From: Leptospiraceae bacterium
GTDB taxonomy: Bacteria; Spirochaetota; Leptospiria; Leptospirales; Leptonemataceae
DNA: 41,572 bases
Reading direction: 5' to 3'
Assembly: GCA_002717505.1 (NCBI GenBank)
Contig: PBEB01000048.1
Location: 36,899-78,470, forward strand
Positions 1-8,281 of this stretch are shown here, in pieces. Made by a program: the position numbers and the translations under genes. How positions within the stretch are numbered: position 1 is the first letter of the stretch; every line of letters begins with the position of its first letter. The notes below the pieces were generated by a model. That model searched no databases. It worked only from the letters and a program-made list of their open reading frames with translations, and was not told the DNA's origin.

Positions 1-330
1 AAAGGCGCCGAAGATTACAGCGCTGAACTTCTAAGCCTGCTTTCCTCTGAAAACCCGGATGAAGTGAAACTGGAAGCCGCTTACGCTCTGGCTACCATCG
101 ACGACTCCGAGAAGAAAGACACCGTGGCCTCCGCTTTGATCAACGTAGCCAAAAGCTCCGATGAATCCCCGGTGATTCGATACGCTTCGGCCCTGACTCT
201 GCACGTCATGGTTGGAAAAGGGGATGATCGAGGTCAGGAAGTAACAGATTTGCTTTCCGAGCTATCAGACGATCGCGATGATCTGCTTCAAGATCTGAGC
301 TCCAAACTGGCTGCAGCTCGCAGCAAATAA
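1..330 (+). CDS. HEAT-repeat protein, C-terminal part (5' end outside window)
   Basis: The reading frame is open from the first base of the window and stops with TAA at 328-330, so this is the last 109 residues of a longer protein. The visible part is alpha-helical and Ala/Leu-rich, with paired-helix stretches such as LEAAYALATI and IRYASALTLHVM, typical of HEAT or armadillo-like repeats used as protein-binding scaffolds. No catalytic motif is visible. A GTG at 64 could be mistaken for a start, but the frame continues upstream in the same style (SAELLSLLSSENPDEVK), so I treat it as internal. The next gene starts 10 bp after the stop, which suggests co-transcription. The partner and cellular role cannot be inferred. 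Confidence 0.7.
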   Translation, partial: KGAEDYSAELLSLLSSENPDEVKLEAAYALATIDDSEKKDTVASALINVAKSSDESPVIRYASALTLHVMVGKGDDRGQEVTDLLSELSDDRDDLLQDLSSKLAAARSK

Positions 331-340
331 TCCAGCGTAA

Positions 341-1198
341 ATGCTGGATTCCGGAGAACTCAGCCGATACTCCCGAAACATTCTGCTTTCGGGGGTTGGC
401 CGAGCCGGTCAGGAAAAGCTGAAATCGGCCAGGGTGCTGGTCATAGGTGCCGGGGGGCTGGGCTCTCCGGTACTAATGTATCTGGCCGCAGCCGGCGTAG
501 GCACCATTCGTTTCCTGGAAAACGATGCTCTGGACATCACCAATCTACAGAGGCAAATCCTTTACTCTACCAGTGATGTGGGCGCTTCCAAAGGGGAAGC
601 CGCTCAAAAGAGGCTCCAGGAGCTAAACCCTTCCATTGAAATCGAGTACTGGCCCCAGCGATTCCAGGCCTCCAATGCCAAATCGGCTCTGGAAGGGATG
701 GACATTGTTCTGGAAACTACGGATTCCATTGCGGCCAAGTTCCTCACCAACGATGCAAGTTTCTTTCATGGAGTCCCATCGCTCATCGGCGGCATTCTGC
801 GCTACCATGGCACTATCATAGCTCCTGGAATGGAGAACCGGGGAATCGGACGACCCTGTTACCGCTGCCTGTTTCCCACTGCTCCTGCCGAGGATGCTGT
901 CCCGACCTGTGCAGATGCAGGTGTGCTGGGGGCCATGGCCGGTCTTGTAGGGTCCACCATGGCCGCGGAAGCGCTAAAGGTCATCCTTGAGATTGGGAAT
1001 CCCCTGGCCGGAGCCTTGATCCAGTTCGAAATGCTGGAGTCCAGGTTTCGCAGGGTTACCTTCGCTGCAGATCCGGATTGCCCTCTTTGCGGCAAGAATC
1101 CATCCATTCATGCCCTCAGGGATGAAGTCCAGTCTATGGAGCGAGAAGGCAGTTTTCTGGACCATCTACCGTCTCGCGCGGATCTTTCCGGGAACTAG
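341..1198 (+). CDS. ThiF/MoeB/HesA-family E1-like adenylyltransferase
   Basis: A 285-residue protein of the E1-like superfamily, which adenylates the C-terminal Gly of a ubiquitin-like sulfur carrier (ThiS, MoaD or a relative) using ATP. Visible features: N-terminal RYSRNILL motif, nucleotide-binding GAGGLG (36-41), the NLQRQ segment (68-72), ETTDS with Asp128 followed by Lys133, a CxxC at 173/176 and a second CxxC at 247/250 that together should bind Zn, and Cys190 at the usual catalytic/thioester position. The length suits MoeB/ThiF without a rhodanese domain. No ThiS or MoaD gene is adjacent, so thiamine, molybdopterin or another sulfur-carrier pathway cannot be chosen. It sits 10 bp after the HEAT gene in what looks like one transcription unit. 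Confidence 0.9.
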   Translation: MLDSGELSRYSRNILLSGVGRAGQEKLKSARVLVIGAGGLGSPVLMYLAAAGVGTIRFLENDALDITNLQRQILYSTSDVGASKGEAAQKRLQELNPSIEIEYWPQRFQASNAKSALEGMDIVLETTDSIAAKFLTNDASFFHGVPSLIGGILRYHGTIIAPGMENRGIGRPCYRCLFPTAPAEDAVPTCADAGVLGAMAGLVGSTMAAEALKVILEIGNPLAGALIQFEMLESRFRRVTFAADPDCPLCGKNPSIHALRDEVQSMEREGSFLDHLPSRADLSGN

Positions 1199-1236
1199 GG
1201 CAGGGATCTGCGCCGCGAGCAGAGGTTTTTTTCGTT

Positions 1237-1458
1237 GTGACCATAGGGTCCGTTTCAAATTTGGACGCCGATATGATGGATGAAGAATTCGACCAGGAAT
1301 TAGACGATTGGGATGAGGATGCGCGGGAAGACCTGGATATTGTTAGCTTTGTTTGCGAGGACTGCGATTATCGTTGGGAAGAACCGGCCGCAGAAGAAGT
1401 GGACACGGATGTCATGGTATGTCCCATGTGTGGTAGCGTGAATGTAACTCAGCTCTAA
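1237..1458 (+). CDS. Small acidic zinc-ribbon protein
   Basis: A 73-residue protein (from GTG 1237) with a very acidic N-terminal half (runs of D/E around DEEFDQELDDWDED) and a C-terminal zinc ribbon formed by two CxxC knuckles, CEDC and CPMC, about 24 residues apart. Such ribbons bind one Zn and mediate protein or nucleic-acid contacts. A shorter product from ATG 1273 (61 residues) is equally possible. Neither start has a strong ribosome-binding site. The gene lies between the adenylyltransferase and a LapA-like gene, with 5 bp to the latter. Function is unknown. Confidence 0.7.
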   Translation: MTIGSVSNLDADMMDEEFDQELDDWDEDAREDLDIVSFVCEDCDYRWEEPAAEEVDTDVMVCPMCGSVNVTQL

Positions 1459-1463
1459 GCCGC

Positions 1464-1685
1464 ATGCCTGTTCGTTTTACATTGATTCTGGCCGCTTTCC
1501 TGGTGCTATTTTTGCTAATACTGGGAAATCCGGCCCCTGTGACTCTACAGTTTCTATTCTGGAGAGCACAGCTTCGGCTCTATGAAGTAATCATAGGAGC
1601 AGTGGTATTTGGAATCATCTTTACCTACATTTACCTGGGCCACTGGAAATATCTTCGTAAGGTCCGGGATAAGAGGTGGGATTGA
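1464..1685 (+). CDS. LapA/DUF1049-like small membrane protein
   Basis: A 73-residue protein with two hydrophobic segments (about 5-23 and 39-58) separated by the short stretch NPAPVTLQFLFWRAQ, and a basic C-terminal tail (KYLRKVRDKRW). The NPxPVTLxFLFW pattern between two helices is characteristic of the LapA/DUF1049 family, whose best known member helps lipopolysaccharide assembly in E. coli. It should sit in the inner membrane with both ends in the cytoplasm. It starts 5 bp after the zinc-ribbon gene and its TGA overlaps the start of the methyltransferase gene, so the genes are probably co-translated. Assignment rests on this pattern and topology only. Confidence 0.75.
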   Translation: MPVRFTLILAAFLVLFLLILGNPAPVTLQFLFWRAQLRLYEVIIGAVVFGIIFTYIYLGHWKYLRKVRDKRWD

Positions 1686-2296
1686 AGCCTGCCCGAATTT
1701 CCATTAGCCAGGGAGAGCTGAAAGGCCGCTCCATCCCGCTTCCACCGGCTGTGGCCGGACATCGACATTTCACTCCCGCACTATTCAAAGATGCCGCTTT
1801 TCAGCTGCTGGAAAATAACGTTACCCCTGGGCCCTTCTGGGACCTCTGTGCAGGCTCCGGTCAAATGGCCATGGAGGCTTTGAGCCGGGGTTACGATCCT
1901 GTGTATCTTGTTGAGCTGGACCGGCAACGATTTCAGTGGCTCAAAAACCGTGTATGCGCTGGATATTCCGTTCAGCTCCATAACAAAGATTTCCTGCGAG
2001 TGGTGCCTTTGATCCTGGCGCCGGAGGACGGATCCACCGTCTGCTTTGTGGACCTACCGTACAGCTTCTGGCAAAGGGATGGAAGTTGCGAGAAACTGGA
2101 GAGTTTTCTGGACAATTTGCGGAAACATCAAGAGGGGCGACCACTTCCGTATATCCTGGTACAGGCACCCGCGCCCTGGAGAATCAAGCAGGAAGCTGTT
2201 CAGGCCTGGCTGAAGTCTGCCTACGGCACAGATCAGCGAGATTATCGAGGTCAGAAGCTGATCCTGCTTACTCCAAATTCGCCTCAGAATGCCTGA
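1682..2296 (+). CDS. RsmD-like RNA guanine-N2 methyltransferase
   Basis: Class I SAM-dependent methyltransferase of about 204 residues resembling RsmD (16S rRNA m2G966). Visible: the RsmD-like N-terminus (ISQGELKGRSIPLP), a segment matching the family's PTTDRVRETLF region (FTPALFKDAAFQLL), motif I DLCAGSG (54-60) and an acidic motif II (VELD). Catalytic motif IV, normally (N/D)PPY/F, reads DLPY (124-127), an unusual substitution. I prefer TTG 1682: it forms a TTGA overlap with the stop of the LapA-like gene and has AAGAGG a few bases upstream. A GTG at 1676 in the same frame is the alternative and adds two residues. The target base could differ from G966 given the motif change. Confidence 0.75.
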   Translation: MKPARISISQGELKGRSIPLPPAVAGHRHFTPALFKDAAFQLLENNVTPGPFWDLCAGSGQMAMEALSRGYDPVYLVELDRQRFQWLKNRVCAGYSVQLHNKDFLRVVPLILAPEDGSTVCFVDLPYSFWQRDGSCEKLESFLDNLRKHQEGRPLPYILVQAPAPWRIKQEAVQAWLKSAYGTDQRDYRGQKLILLTPNSPQNA

Positions 2297-2389
2297 ATCC
2301 TTCTGCTTGTATTGCTGGGCATTCGCAACACTCCGTTGCAGACTTAATCTCTAACCCGAAGCAAGGAAACTTGAAGAAGTTGACCGTAC

Positions 2390-2428
2390 AGGGGCCTATT
2401 GCGAAGTGGTCACAACGTGCAGGCCCCT
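2390..2428 (+). promoter_or_regulatory. Stem-loop next to the glycosyltransferase start
   Basis: An exact 8-bp inverted repeat, AGGGGCCT (2390-2397) and AGGCCCCT (2421-2428), encloses 23 nt and ends two bases before the ATG at 2431. In mRNA it would place a stable stem over the ribosome-binding region, where no clear free Shine-Dalgarno is seen. A translational control element or a DNA operator is possible. No trans-acting factor is suggested. Confidence 0.45.
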
Positions 2429-2430
2429 CT

Positions 2431-4002
2431 ATGGATACGATCGCTGTTTTAATCATTATAATCTACTCCCTCGATATTGTAGCGCTATTTGTTTTTGGCG
2501 TTCATGCATATCTGATGGTCTTTCTCTATAGAAAGAACCATGAATATTGTCTCTCAAATGTGGAACATGAACCCATCGATCTGAAGAAAACTCCTACCCG
2601 GGAGTTGCCGAAGGTCACCATTCAGCTTCCTATCTATAATGAATTCTATGTAGTTGATCGATTGATTGAAGCGACCACTCGCCTGCGCTGGCCCAAGAGC
2701 AAGCTGGAGATCCAGGTACTGGATGATTCCACGGATGAGACCAGAGAGAAAGCAGAAAGCCTGGTGCAATCCTACAAGCGAGAAGGATTCAACATTCAGC
2801 ATATCCATCGTGTGAATCGTCAGGGGCATAAGGCGGGCGCCCTGCGCGAAGGACTGGAGAAAACAAACGCCGATTACATTGCCGTCTTTGATGCCGACTT
2901 CCTTCCTGCACCAGATTTCCTGGTAAAGACCATGCCATATTTCGTAGATCCTGAAATTGGAATGATCCAGACTCGTTGGGGCCATATAAACGATAACTAT
3001 TCTTTGCTGACCATGGCTCAATCCTTTGGTATTGATGGGCACTTTGTAATTGAACAGGTAGCGCGCAATGCCACCAAGCTATGGATGAACTTCAACGGCA
3101 CCGGTGGAATCTGGAGACGTCAGTGCATCATGGATGCAGGGAACTGGCAGGCAGATACACTGACCGAAGATTTTGATCTTTCCTATCGCGCTGAACTGGC
3201 TGGCTGGCAATTTCGTTATTTTCGCGATGTCGTGAACCCGGCCGAACTTCCAGCAACGATTTCCGCCTTTAAGTCTCAGCAATTTCGATGGTGCAAGGGA
3301 AGTATACAGACCGCTCTGAAGCTGATTCCTCGCATCTGGCGATCTGACTTCAGCTGGAAGATTAAAGCAGAGGCTATCATTCACCTGCTCAGCTATTCTG
3401 TGCATCCGTTGATGATTTTGAACATCTTGCTGGCTATGCCCCTTCTGCTTATGGATCAGTGGACTGGCTTCAGCATTTATGATGTGTCCATTTCTGTTCT
3501 TTTCGGTGCGGCCACGTTCCTGAGTATTTCTACTTTTGGGCCTACCTTTTTCTACATCTATTCGCAGAGAGAGCTCTATCTGAACTGGAAGACTAGAATC
3601 ATCTGGATTCCTTTTCTGATCATGATTGGAACTGGCATTGCCATCAACAATACCCGGGCTTTCATCGAAGCATTGATCGGAATTAAGTCCGGTTTTAAGC
3701 GAACGCCCAAGTATCGTATTGAATCCGCTTCGGATCGTCTGCTACAGAGAATGAAATACCGTATTCCCATGGATCCGGCTGTATTTCTGGAACTGGGAAT
3801 GGGTATCTATTGCATCGTCTGCATCTATTTCTCGATTCTTGTAGAGAAGCCTTTCCTGATTCCATTCATGGCCATCTATGCTGCAGGGTTTCTTTACATT
3901 TCATTTAATGCAATTCTCGAGCATTTCGATATGCCCATCCGTCTGCCTGTTAACTACGAAAAGAGACTTCAGGCTCTGACTCATCAGACTCAAGAAACCT
4001 GA
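2431..4002 (+). CDS. Cellulose-synthase-like GT2 glycosyltransferase
   Basis: A 523-residue membrane glycosyltransferase of family GT2. Order: N-terminal membrane segment (about 3-32); catalytic domain with QLPIYNE (65-71), DD (98-99), DAD (154-156), the acceptor-site TED (245-247) and QQFRW (283-287); then several C-terminal membrane segments. This D,D,D,QxxRW arrangement is that of processive or CESA-like synthases that build beta-linked glycans or glycosylate lipids from nucleotide-sugars on the cytoplasmic face of the inner membrane. The start is ATG 2431. The frame stays open upstream into the methyltransferase gene, but those residues look non-coding and the membrane helix begins right after this Met. 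A terminator follows. No BcsB/C-like partner is adjacent, so the product glycan is unknown. Confidence 0.88.
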   Translation: MDTIAVLIIIIYSLDIVALFVFGVHAYLMVFLYRKNHEYCLSNVEHEPIDLKKTPTRELPKVTIQLPIYNEFYVVDRLIEATTRLRWPKSKLEIQVLDDSTDETREKAESLVQSYKREGFNIQHIHRVNRQGHKAGALREGLEKTNADYIAVFDADFLPAPDFLVKTMPYFVDPEIGMIQTRWGHINDNYSLLTMAQSFGIDGHFVIEQVARNATKLWMNFNGTGGIWRRQCIMDAGNWQADTLTEDFDLSYRAELAGWQFRYFRDVVNPAELPATISAFKSQQFRWCKGSIQTALKLIPRIWRSDFSWKIKAEAIIHLLSYSVHPLMILNILLAMPLLLMDQWTGFSIYDVSISVLFGAATFLSISTFGPTFFYIYSQRELYLNWKTRIIWIPFLIMIGTGIAINNTRAFIEALIGIKSGFKRTPKYRIESASDRLLQRMKYRIPMDPAVFLELGMGIYCIVCIYFSILVEKPFLIPFMAIYAAGFLYISFNAILEHFDMPIRLPVNYEKRLQALTHQTQET

Positions 4003-4032
4003 TAGGAGAATTTCCGAGTTCTGAACCAGAAG

Positions 4033-4057
4033 GCCGGGTCTATGCCCGGCTTTTTTT
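4033..4057 (+). terminator. Rho-independent terminator after the glycosyltransferase
   Basis: GCCGGG (4033-4038) and CCCGGC (4045-4050) form a 6-bp GC stem with a 6-nt loop, followed at once by seven T residues (4051-4057). It lies 31 bp after the glycosyltransferase stop and closes that transcription unit. Confidence 0.85.
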
Positions 4058-4170
4058 ATGCCCGGCGTAGGGGGCGTTGAGCTGAGGATGGCCCGGTTCG
4101 CAACAGCCGGCATTGCGCCAGGCCCGCGCACAGAAAGATCAGGACATTTGTACCCGGGAACAGATTGCTT

Positions 4171-4197
4171 TTGACATTCCCGATGCCAGGCTATCTC
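4171..4197 (+). promoter_or_regulatory. Weak candidate promoter for the PilZ gene
   Basis: A perfect -35 hexamer TTGACA (4171-4176) is followed after 15 bp by TATCTC (4192-4197), a poor -10. The spacing is short and the predicted transcript would start almost at the ATG (4205), so support is weak. A new promoter is expected here because a terminator lies upstream. Confidence 0.25.
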
Positions 4198-4204
4198 TGG
4201 TTTC

Positions 4205-4582
4205 ATGAGTGGAGGTTCATTCTTCAACGAATCCCTGCATTTTCGGGATCCGGCGCAGCAAAAGAGAAAGAAGGCAAGGGCCCAGATCCATGCAGATGCG
4301 GAGTTTGCACTGAGCAATTCTGGAGGTTACCAGGGATGCCAGCTGGTAGACATCGGCATAGGCGGACTTTCCTTTACCAGTCGTTCCACTCTATACCAGG
4401 GGGATCGGCTTTCTATTCGATTTCGATTGTTAGAGCGTCCGGTAGAGTTTCGGGGAGAAGTGAGCCGGGTATCCGGAAAGTATGTGGGTATGGCTTTCAT
4501 CGATCCTCCGGAGGAAGACCTGGAAATCATTCAGAAGTATATTCATTCCAACTTTTTCGATAAAGATAAGAAGAAGCCTTGA
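4205..4582 (+). CDS. PilZ-domain protein (probable c-di-GMP receptor)
   Basis: A 125-residue single-domain PilZ protein. PilZ domains bind cyclic di-GMP through an RxxxR motif and a D/NxSxxG motif. Here RKKAR (21-25) provides the first and DIGIGG (49-54) the second, with the usual Ser replaced by Gly. The remaining beta-barrel pattern is present (GDRLSIRFRL, VEFRGEVSRVSGKYVGMAFIDP). It should be cytoplasmic and pass the second-messenger signal to an unknown partner. The ATG at 4205 lacks a strong ribosome-binding site. The next gene follows after 63 bp. Loss of the Ser may weaken c-di-GMP binding. Confidence 0.82.
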   Translation: MSGGSFFNESLHFRDPAQQKRKKARAQIHADAEFALSNSGGYQGCQLVDIGIGGLSFTSRSTLYQGDRLSIRFRLLERPVEFRGEVSRVSGKYVGMAFIDPPEEDLEIIQKYIHSNFFDKDKKKP

Positions 4583-4645
4583 CTGCACATAGCTTTTCCG
4601 AATGATGGCGTTTCAACCTCCAGAATCGGAAATCAGGGAGTCATT

Positions 4646-4942
4646 ATGTCCACTGGCGAAAAAGTCTACTGCGCCAACTGTGCCCACTGCATTGTAGTAA
4701 GGCAGTACGAGGCAGAACAAGATAAATACATTCTTCGCGTTCGCTGCAACAAGAAGAAATGGTCCAAGCGATCCGGTGAGGAAAAGCTATACAAGTACTT
4801 CACAGTAGCTCGTCGTATGATGCCAAATTGCGAGCATTACAAAGAGATGGGGGACTTGCTTCCTTACATCAAAAACCTGAAGAAAGAACTTCCTATCAAA
4901 GACGAGATCTACACGGTTAAGAAACCCGCCCACCGTAGCTAA
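4646..4942 (+). CDS. Conserved-looking five-cysteine basic protein, function unknown
   Basis: A 98-residue basic protein with a compact cysteine pattern: CxxCxxC at residues 9, 12 and 15, then Cys34 and Cys62. Four or five of these could hold a Zn ion or an Fe-S cluster. The surrounding residues (RVRCNKKKWSKRSGEEKLYKYF) are strongly basic, which would suit nucleic-acid contact, but this is inference. The start is well supported: CAGGGAG stands 7-8 bp before ATG 4646. It lies between a PilZ gene (63 bp upstream) and a PTS EIIA gene (44 bp downstream) on the same strand, so the three may be one unit. I do not recognise the family. Confidence 0.7.
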   Translation: MSTGEKVYCANCAHCIVVRQYEAEQDKYILRVRCNKKKWSKRSGEEKLYKYFTVARRMMPNCEHYKEMGDLLPYIKNLKKELPIKDEIYTVKKPAHRS

Positions 4943-4986
4943 GACGGCCTGTTGGAGGTTGAACCTCCCGGGCCACCGGCTTCAAA

Positions 4987-5463
4987 ATGGAACTGCAGGA
5001 ACTATTGACCTCTAACAGCGTATTCCGCTACGAACAGCGTAGTGACGATAAGCTGGAATTCATGAAAGACATGCTGGGCCGGACCTTAAACGGAACGGCC
5101 ATGCAGCCCAACCTGGAAAAGATCTGGGAAGGCTTGCGTGAGCGTGAGGTCTCTATGTCCACCGGCATTGGGCTGGGTGTTGCCATTCCGCATTGCTCAT
5201 CGGAGTGGGTGGAGGATGTCATTGTATCCCTTGCCGTTCTGGGAGAGCCGCTGGAGTTCCAGGCCGTGGACGATGAACCTGTGCAAATTGTAGTATTGCT
5301 ACTTATGCCCCGGAATCGCTTTGATCGGCACATTAAAACTCTGGCTTCCATCGCCAGAATGTTCAACGATGAATCCTTCCGCAAAAAGATCGTAGGGGCC
5401 TCCGACGAAGAGCAAATCTTCGAATTGATTCAGTCCTTTCAAGATCCCGCAAAAGAGCAATAA
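4987..5463 (+). CDS. PTS EIIA type-2 domain protein, PtsN-like
   Basis: A 158-residue stand-alone EIIA of the fructose/nitrogen PTS class. The phospho-acceptor motif STGIGLGVAIPH ends with His69, the expected phosphorylated residue, and the fold pattern continues through VIVSLAVLGEPLEF and VQIVVLLLMPRN. Stand-alone EIIA proteins receive phosphate from HPr/NPr and regulate other proteins, for example potassium transport and nitrogen or envelope responses, rather than importing sugar. No EIIB/EIIC, HPr or EI gene is near, which supports a regulatory role. It is the last gene of the rightward run before the convergent clpP. Confidence 0.85.
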   Translation: MELQELLTSNSVFRYEQRSDDKLEFMKDMLGRTLNGTAMQPNLEKIWEGLREREVSMSTGIGLGVAIPHCSSEWVEDVIVSLAVLGEPLEFQAVDDEPVQIVVLLLMPRNRFDRHIKTLASIARMFNDESFRKKIVGASDEEQIFELIQSFQDPAKEQ

Positions 5464-5563
5464 GCGCGGCAAAGCCTGGCCTGGGGCCGAAGCCAGTGCC
5501 GACACGTGGAGTCGAATCCAGGGCCGACATGGGTTCAAAAGATTAGAGGGCTCTAAAAACAAA

Positions 5564-5600
5564 GGACCTGGCTCCCGAATGGGGAAACCAGGCCCGGTTT
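5564..5600 (-). terminator. Terminator-like hairpin between ptsN-like and clpP genes
   Basis: CCTGG (5567-5571) pairs with CCAGG (5588-5592), with an inner TCCC/GGGG pairing and a GAAT loop. Read on the minus strand, the hairpin is followed within a few bases by a U-rich stretch (TTTGTTTTT, about 5553-5563), so it best fits termination after clpP. The plus side has only a weak T stretch, so bidirectional use is uncertain. Confidence 0.6.
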
Positions 5601-5636
5601 CTTCTACGCATAATTGCTCCGATGGAATTCGCGCAA

Positions 5637-6224
5637 TTAAGAGGGAAAGTCTTCCATTACAGAGTCGATGATTCCATACTCTACAGCCTCTTTGGCCGTC
5701 AGGTAGAAGTCCCGGTCTGTATCCTTTTCCACCTGGTCCAGTGGCTTGCCGGTGGTATCTGCAATCATACGATTGATTTCTTCCCGAGTCTTTCGGATTT
5801 CTTCGGCATGAATCTTAATATCAATGGCCGGGGCTACAATCTGACCGCTGATCAATGGCTGGTGAATCATGATTCGTGCATGGGGCCATGCCATTCTCTT
5901 TCCTTTGGTTCCCACCGTGAGCAGGACAGCTCCCATACTGGCTGCCAGACCCATACAAACAGTGGAAACATCGGATTTAATCATGTTCATCGTATCTACC
6001 ACAGCCATTCCAGAGGTAATTACTCCGCCGGGGCTGTTAATAAACATAGTAATATCCTTTCCTGGATCCAGAGCTTCCAGATAAAGCAAGCGATCGATTA
6101 GATATCGTGCTGAATCATCGTCTACGCCGCCCCAGAGGTAGATTTGTCTCTTCTCCAGGAATTTGCGCTCTATTTCCGAATGCACAGGGTTAAATTGATC
6201 CAGCAGGTCGTTTTGTTTGCTCAT
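5637..6224 (-). CDS. clpP: ATP-dependent Clp protease proteolytic subunit
   Basis: A 195-residue ClpP, the serine peptidase that forms the double-heptamer chamber of ClpAP/ClpXP and degrades unfolded or tagged proteins in the cytoplasm. The catalytic triad is visible: Ser96 in LAASMGAV, His121 in MIHQP and Asp170 in KDTDRDFYL. The FINSPGG motif of the oxyanion region is at 61-67. Length is normal with little propeptide. The start is supported by GAGAGGA about 6 bp upstream of the ATG. It follows the FtsB-like gene on the same strand by 45 bp. No clpX or clpA is adjacent. Spirochaetes often carry more than one ClpP and the window cannot tell which paralogue this is. Confidence 0.95.
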   Translation of the reverse strand: MSKQNDLLDQFNPVHSEIERKFLEKRQIYLWGGVDDDSARYLIDRLLYLEALDPGKDITMFINSPGGVITSGMAVVDTMNMIKSDVSTVCMGLAASMGAVLLTVGTKGKRMAWPHARIMIHQPLISGQIVAPAIDIKIHAEEIRKTREEINRMIADTTGKPLDQVEKDTDRDFYLTAKEAVEYGIIDSVMEDFPS

Positions 6225-6269
6225 TTGTTCCTCTCGTATTTGTTTCAGGCGGATGGCCCGTAGAAGAGA

Positions 6270-6737
6270 TCAGGACTCCTTCTCTGTTTGGGACTGGCTC
6301 TCTTCCTGTAAATGAATTTCCGTTTCCGGGCTCCTGGCTCTGTTCTGGCGTTTCTGATAGCCCAGAGTCAAAGCCAGGGCTACCAGCGCACCAAAAAGGA
6401 CACCGAATCCGTATAAGACCCGAATCTGGTTCAGACCTGTTATATGAAGTTCTGCCTCGGGCTCGCTTACCGGTTCTTCGCTGTCGAATTTCAGTATAAT
6501 AGCTCTCTGGTTCTTCTTCTGCTCGTTTTCCCGCTCACCCCGCCGCATGAGATAATAATTCTCCCGGAGCAATCGATTCTCGGTTTCCAGTTCCTCGATT
6601 TCCTGCCGAAGCATGGCCAGTCGATTCTCCAGATCCTTCCTGTGAAAATAGCCAGCCTCACCCAGTAGCAATACATACGCCAGACCGGAAAGGCCCAGCC
6701 AGATCATCAGTACTTTAAAGGGCAGGCTACGTATCAT
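6270..6737 (-). CDS. FtsB/DivIC-like septum protein with an extra C-terminal membrane segment
   Basis: From ATG 6737 the protein has 155 residues: a short N-terminus, a membrane helix (about 8-28), a coiled coil (KDLENRLAMLRQEIEELETENRLLRENYYLMRR), an acidic stretch, then a second hydrophobic segment (IRVLYGFGVLFGALVALALTLGY) and a polar tail. The first half and the position directly after eno match FtsB/DivIC, the divisome protein bridging FtsL and FtsQ. A second membrane segment is not usual for FtsB, so this may be a lineage-specific version. Alternative starts are ATG 6755 (six residues longer) and TTG 6803. I chose 6737 because it places the helix at the N-terminus and has GGTGA upstream. 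Confidence 0.65.
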   Translation of the reverse strand: MIRSLPFKVLMIWLGLSGLAYVLLLGEAGYFHRKDLENRLAMLRQEIEELETENRLLRENYYLMRRGERENEQKKNQRAIILKFDSEEPVSEPEAELHITGLNQIRVLYGFGVLFGALVALALTLGYQKRQNRARSPETEIHLQEESQSQTEKES

Positions 6738-6865
6738 TGGATTTTCACCGGGCATCCGGCCAGATCCACGATACTGGCCGATGCCTGAGTGCAGGGAGCT
6801 CAAACGTTCATACGTTTCAGCGATTCAGCGCTGAACGCATAAAGAGAAAGAGCTCCGGGAATTGC

Positions 6866-8215
<1,350 letters not shown>

Positions 8216-8234
8216 TCAGTGAACCCTTTTTTCG

Positions 8235-8251
8235 CTTAATTTCCAATTAAG
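8235..8251. promoter_or_regulatory. Palindrome in the eno divergent intergenic region (possible operator)
   Basis: CTTAATT-TCC-AATTAAG is a perfect 7-bp dyad with a 3-bp spacer. It lies between the divergent starts of eno (8164) and the 8282 gene, and directly upstream of a -35-like TTGAAA. Its size and AT-rich symmetry fit a dimeric repressor site. No regulator is identified. Confidence 0.4.
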
Positions 8252-8252
8252 G

Positions 8253-8281
8253 TTGAAAATCTAATCGGCTGCCCCTATTCT
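8253..8281 (+). promoter_or_regulatory. Candidate sigma-70 promoter toward the 8282 gene
   Basis: TTGAAA (8253-8258) and TATTCT (8276-8281) are separated by 17 bp. The -10 touches the ATG at 8282, so if the promoter is used the transcript would begin near 8288 and translation would more likely start at the in-frame ATG 8297, close to the 5' end. Confidence 0.35.

Noticed and set aside
2086-2430. Upstream in-frame extension of the glycosyltransferase frame
   Set aside because: It overlaps the methyltransferase gene in another frame, its residues show no family pattern, and the membrane helix begins right after ATG 2431.
6803-6803. TTG start giving a 177-residue FtsB-like protein
   Set aside because: The added 22 residues are polar and unlike the family, and later ATGs place the membrane helix at the N-terminus.
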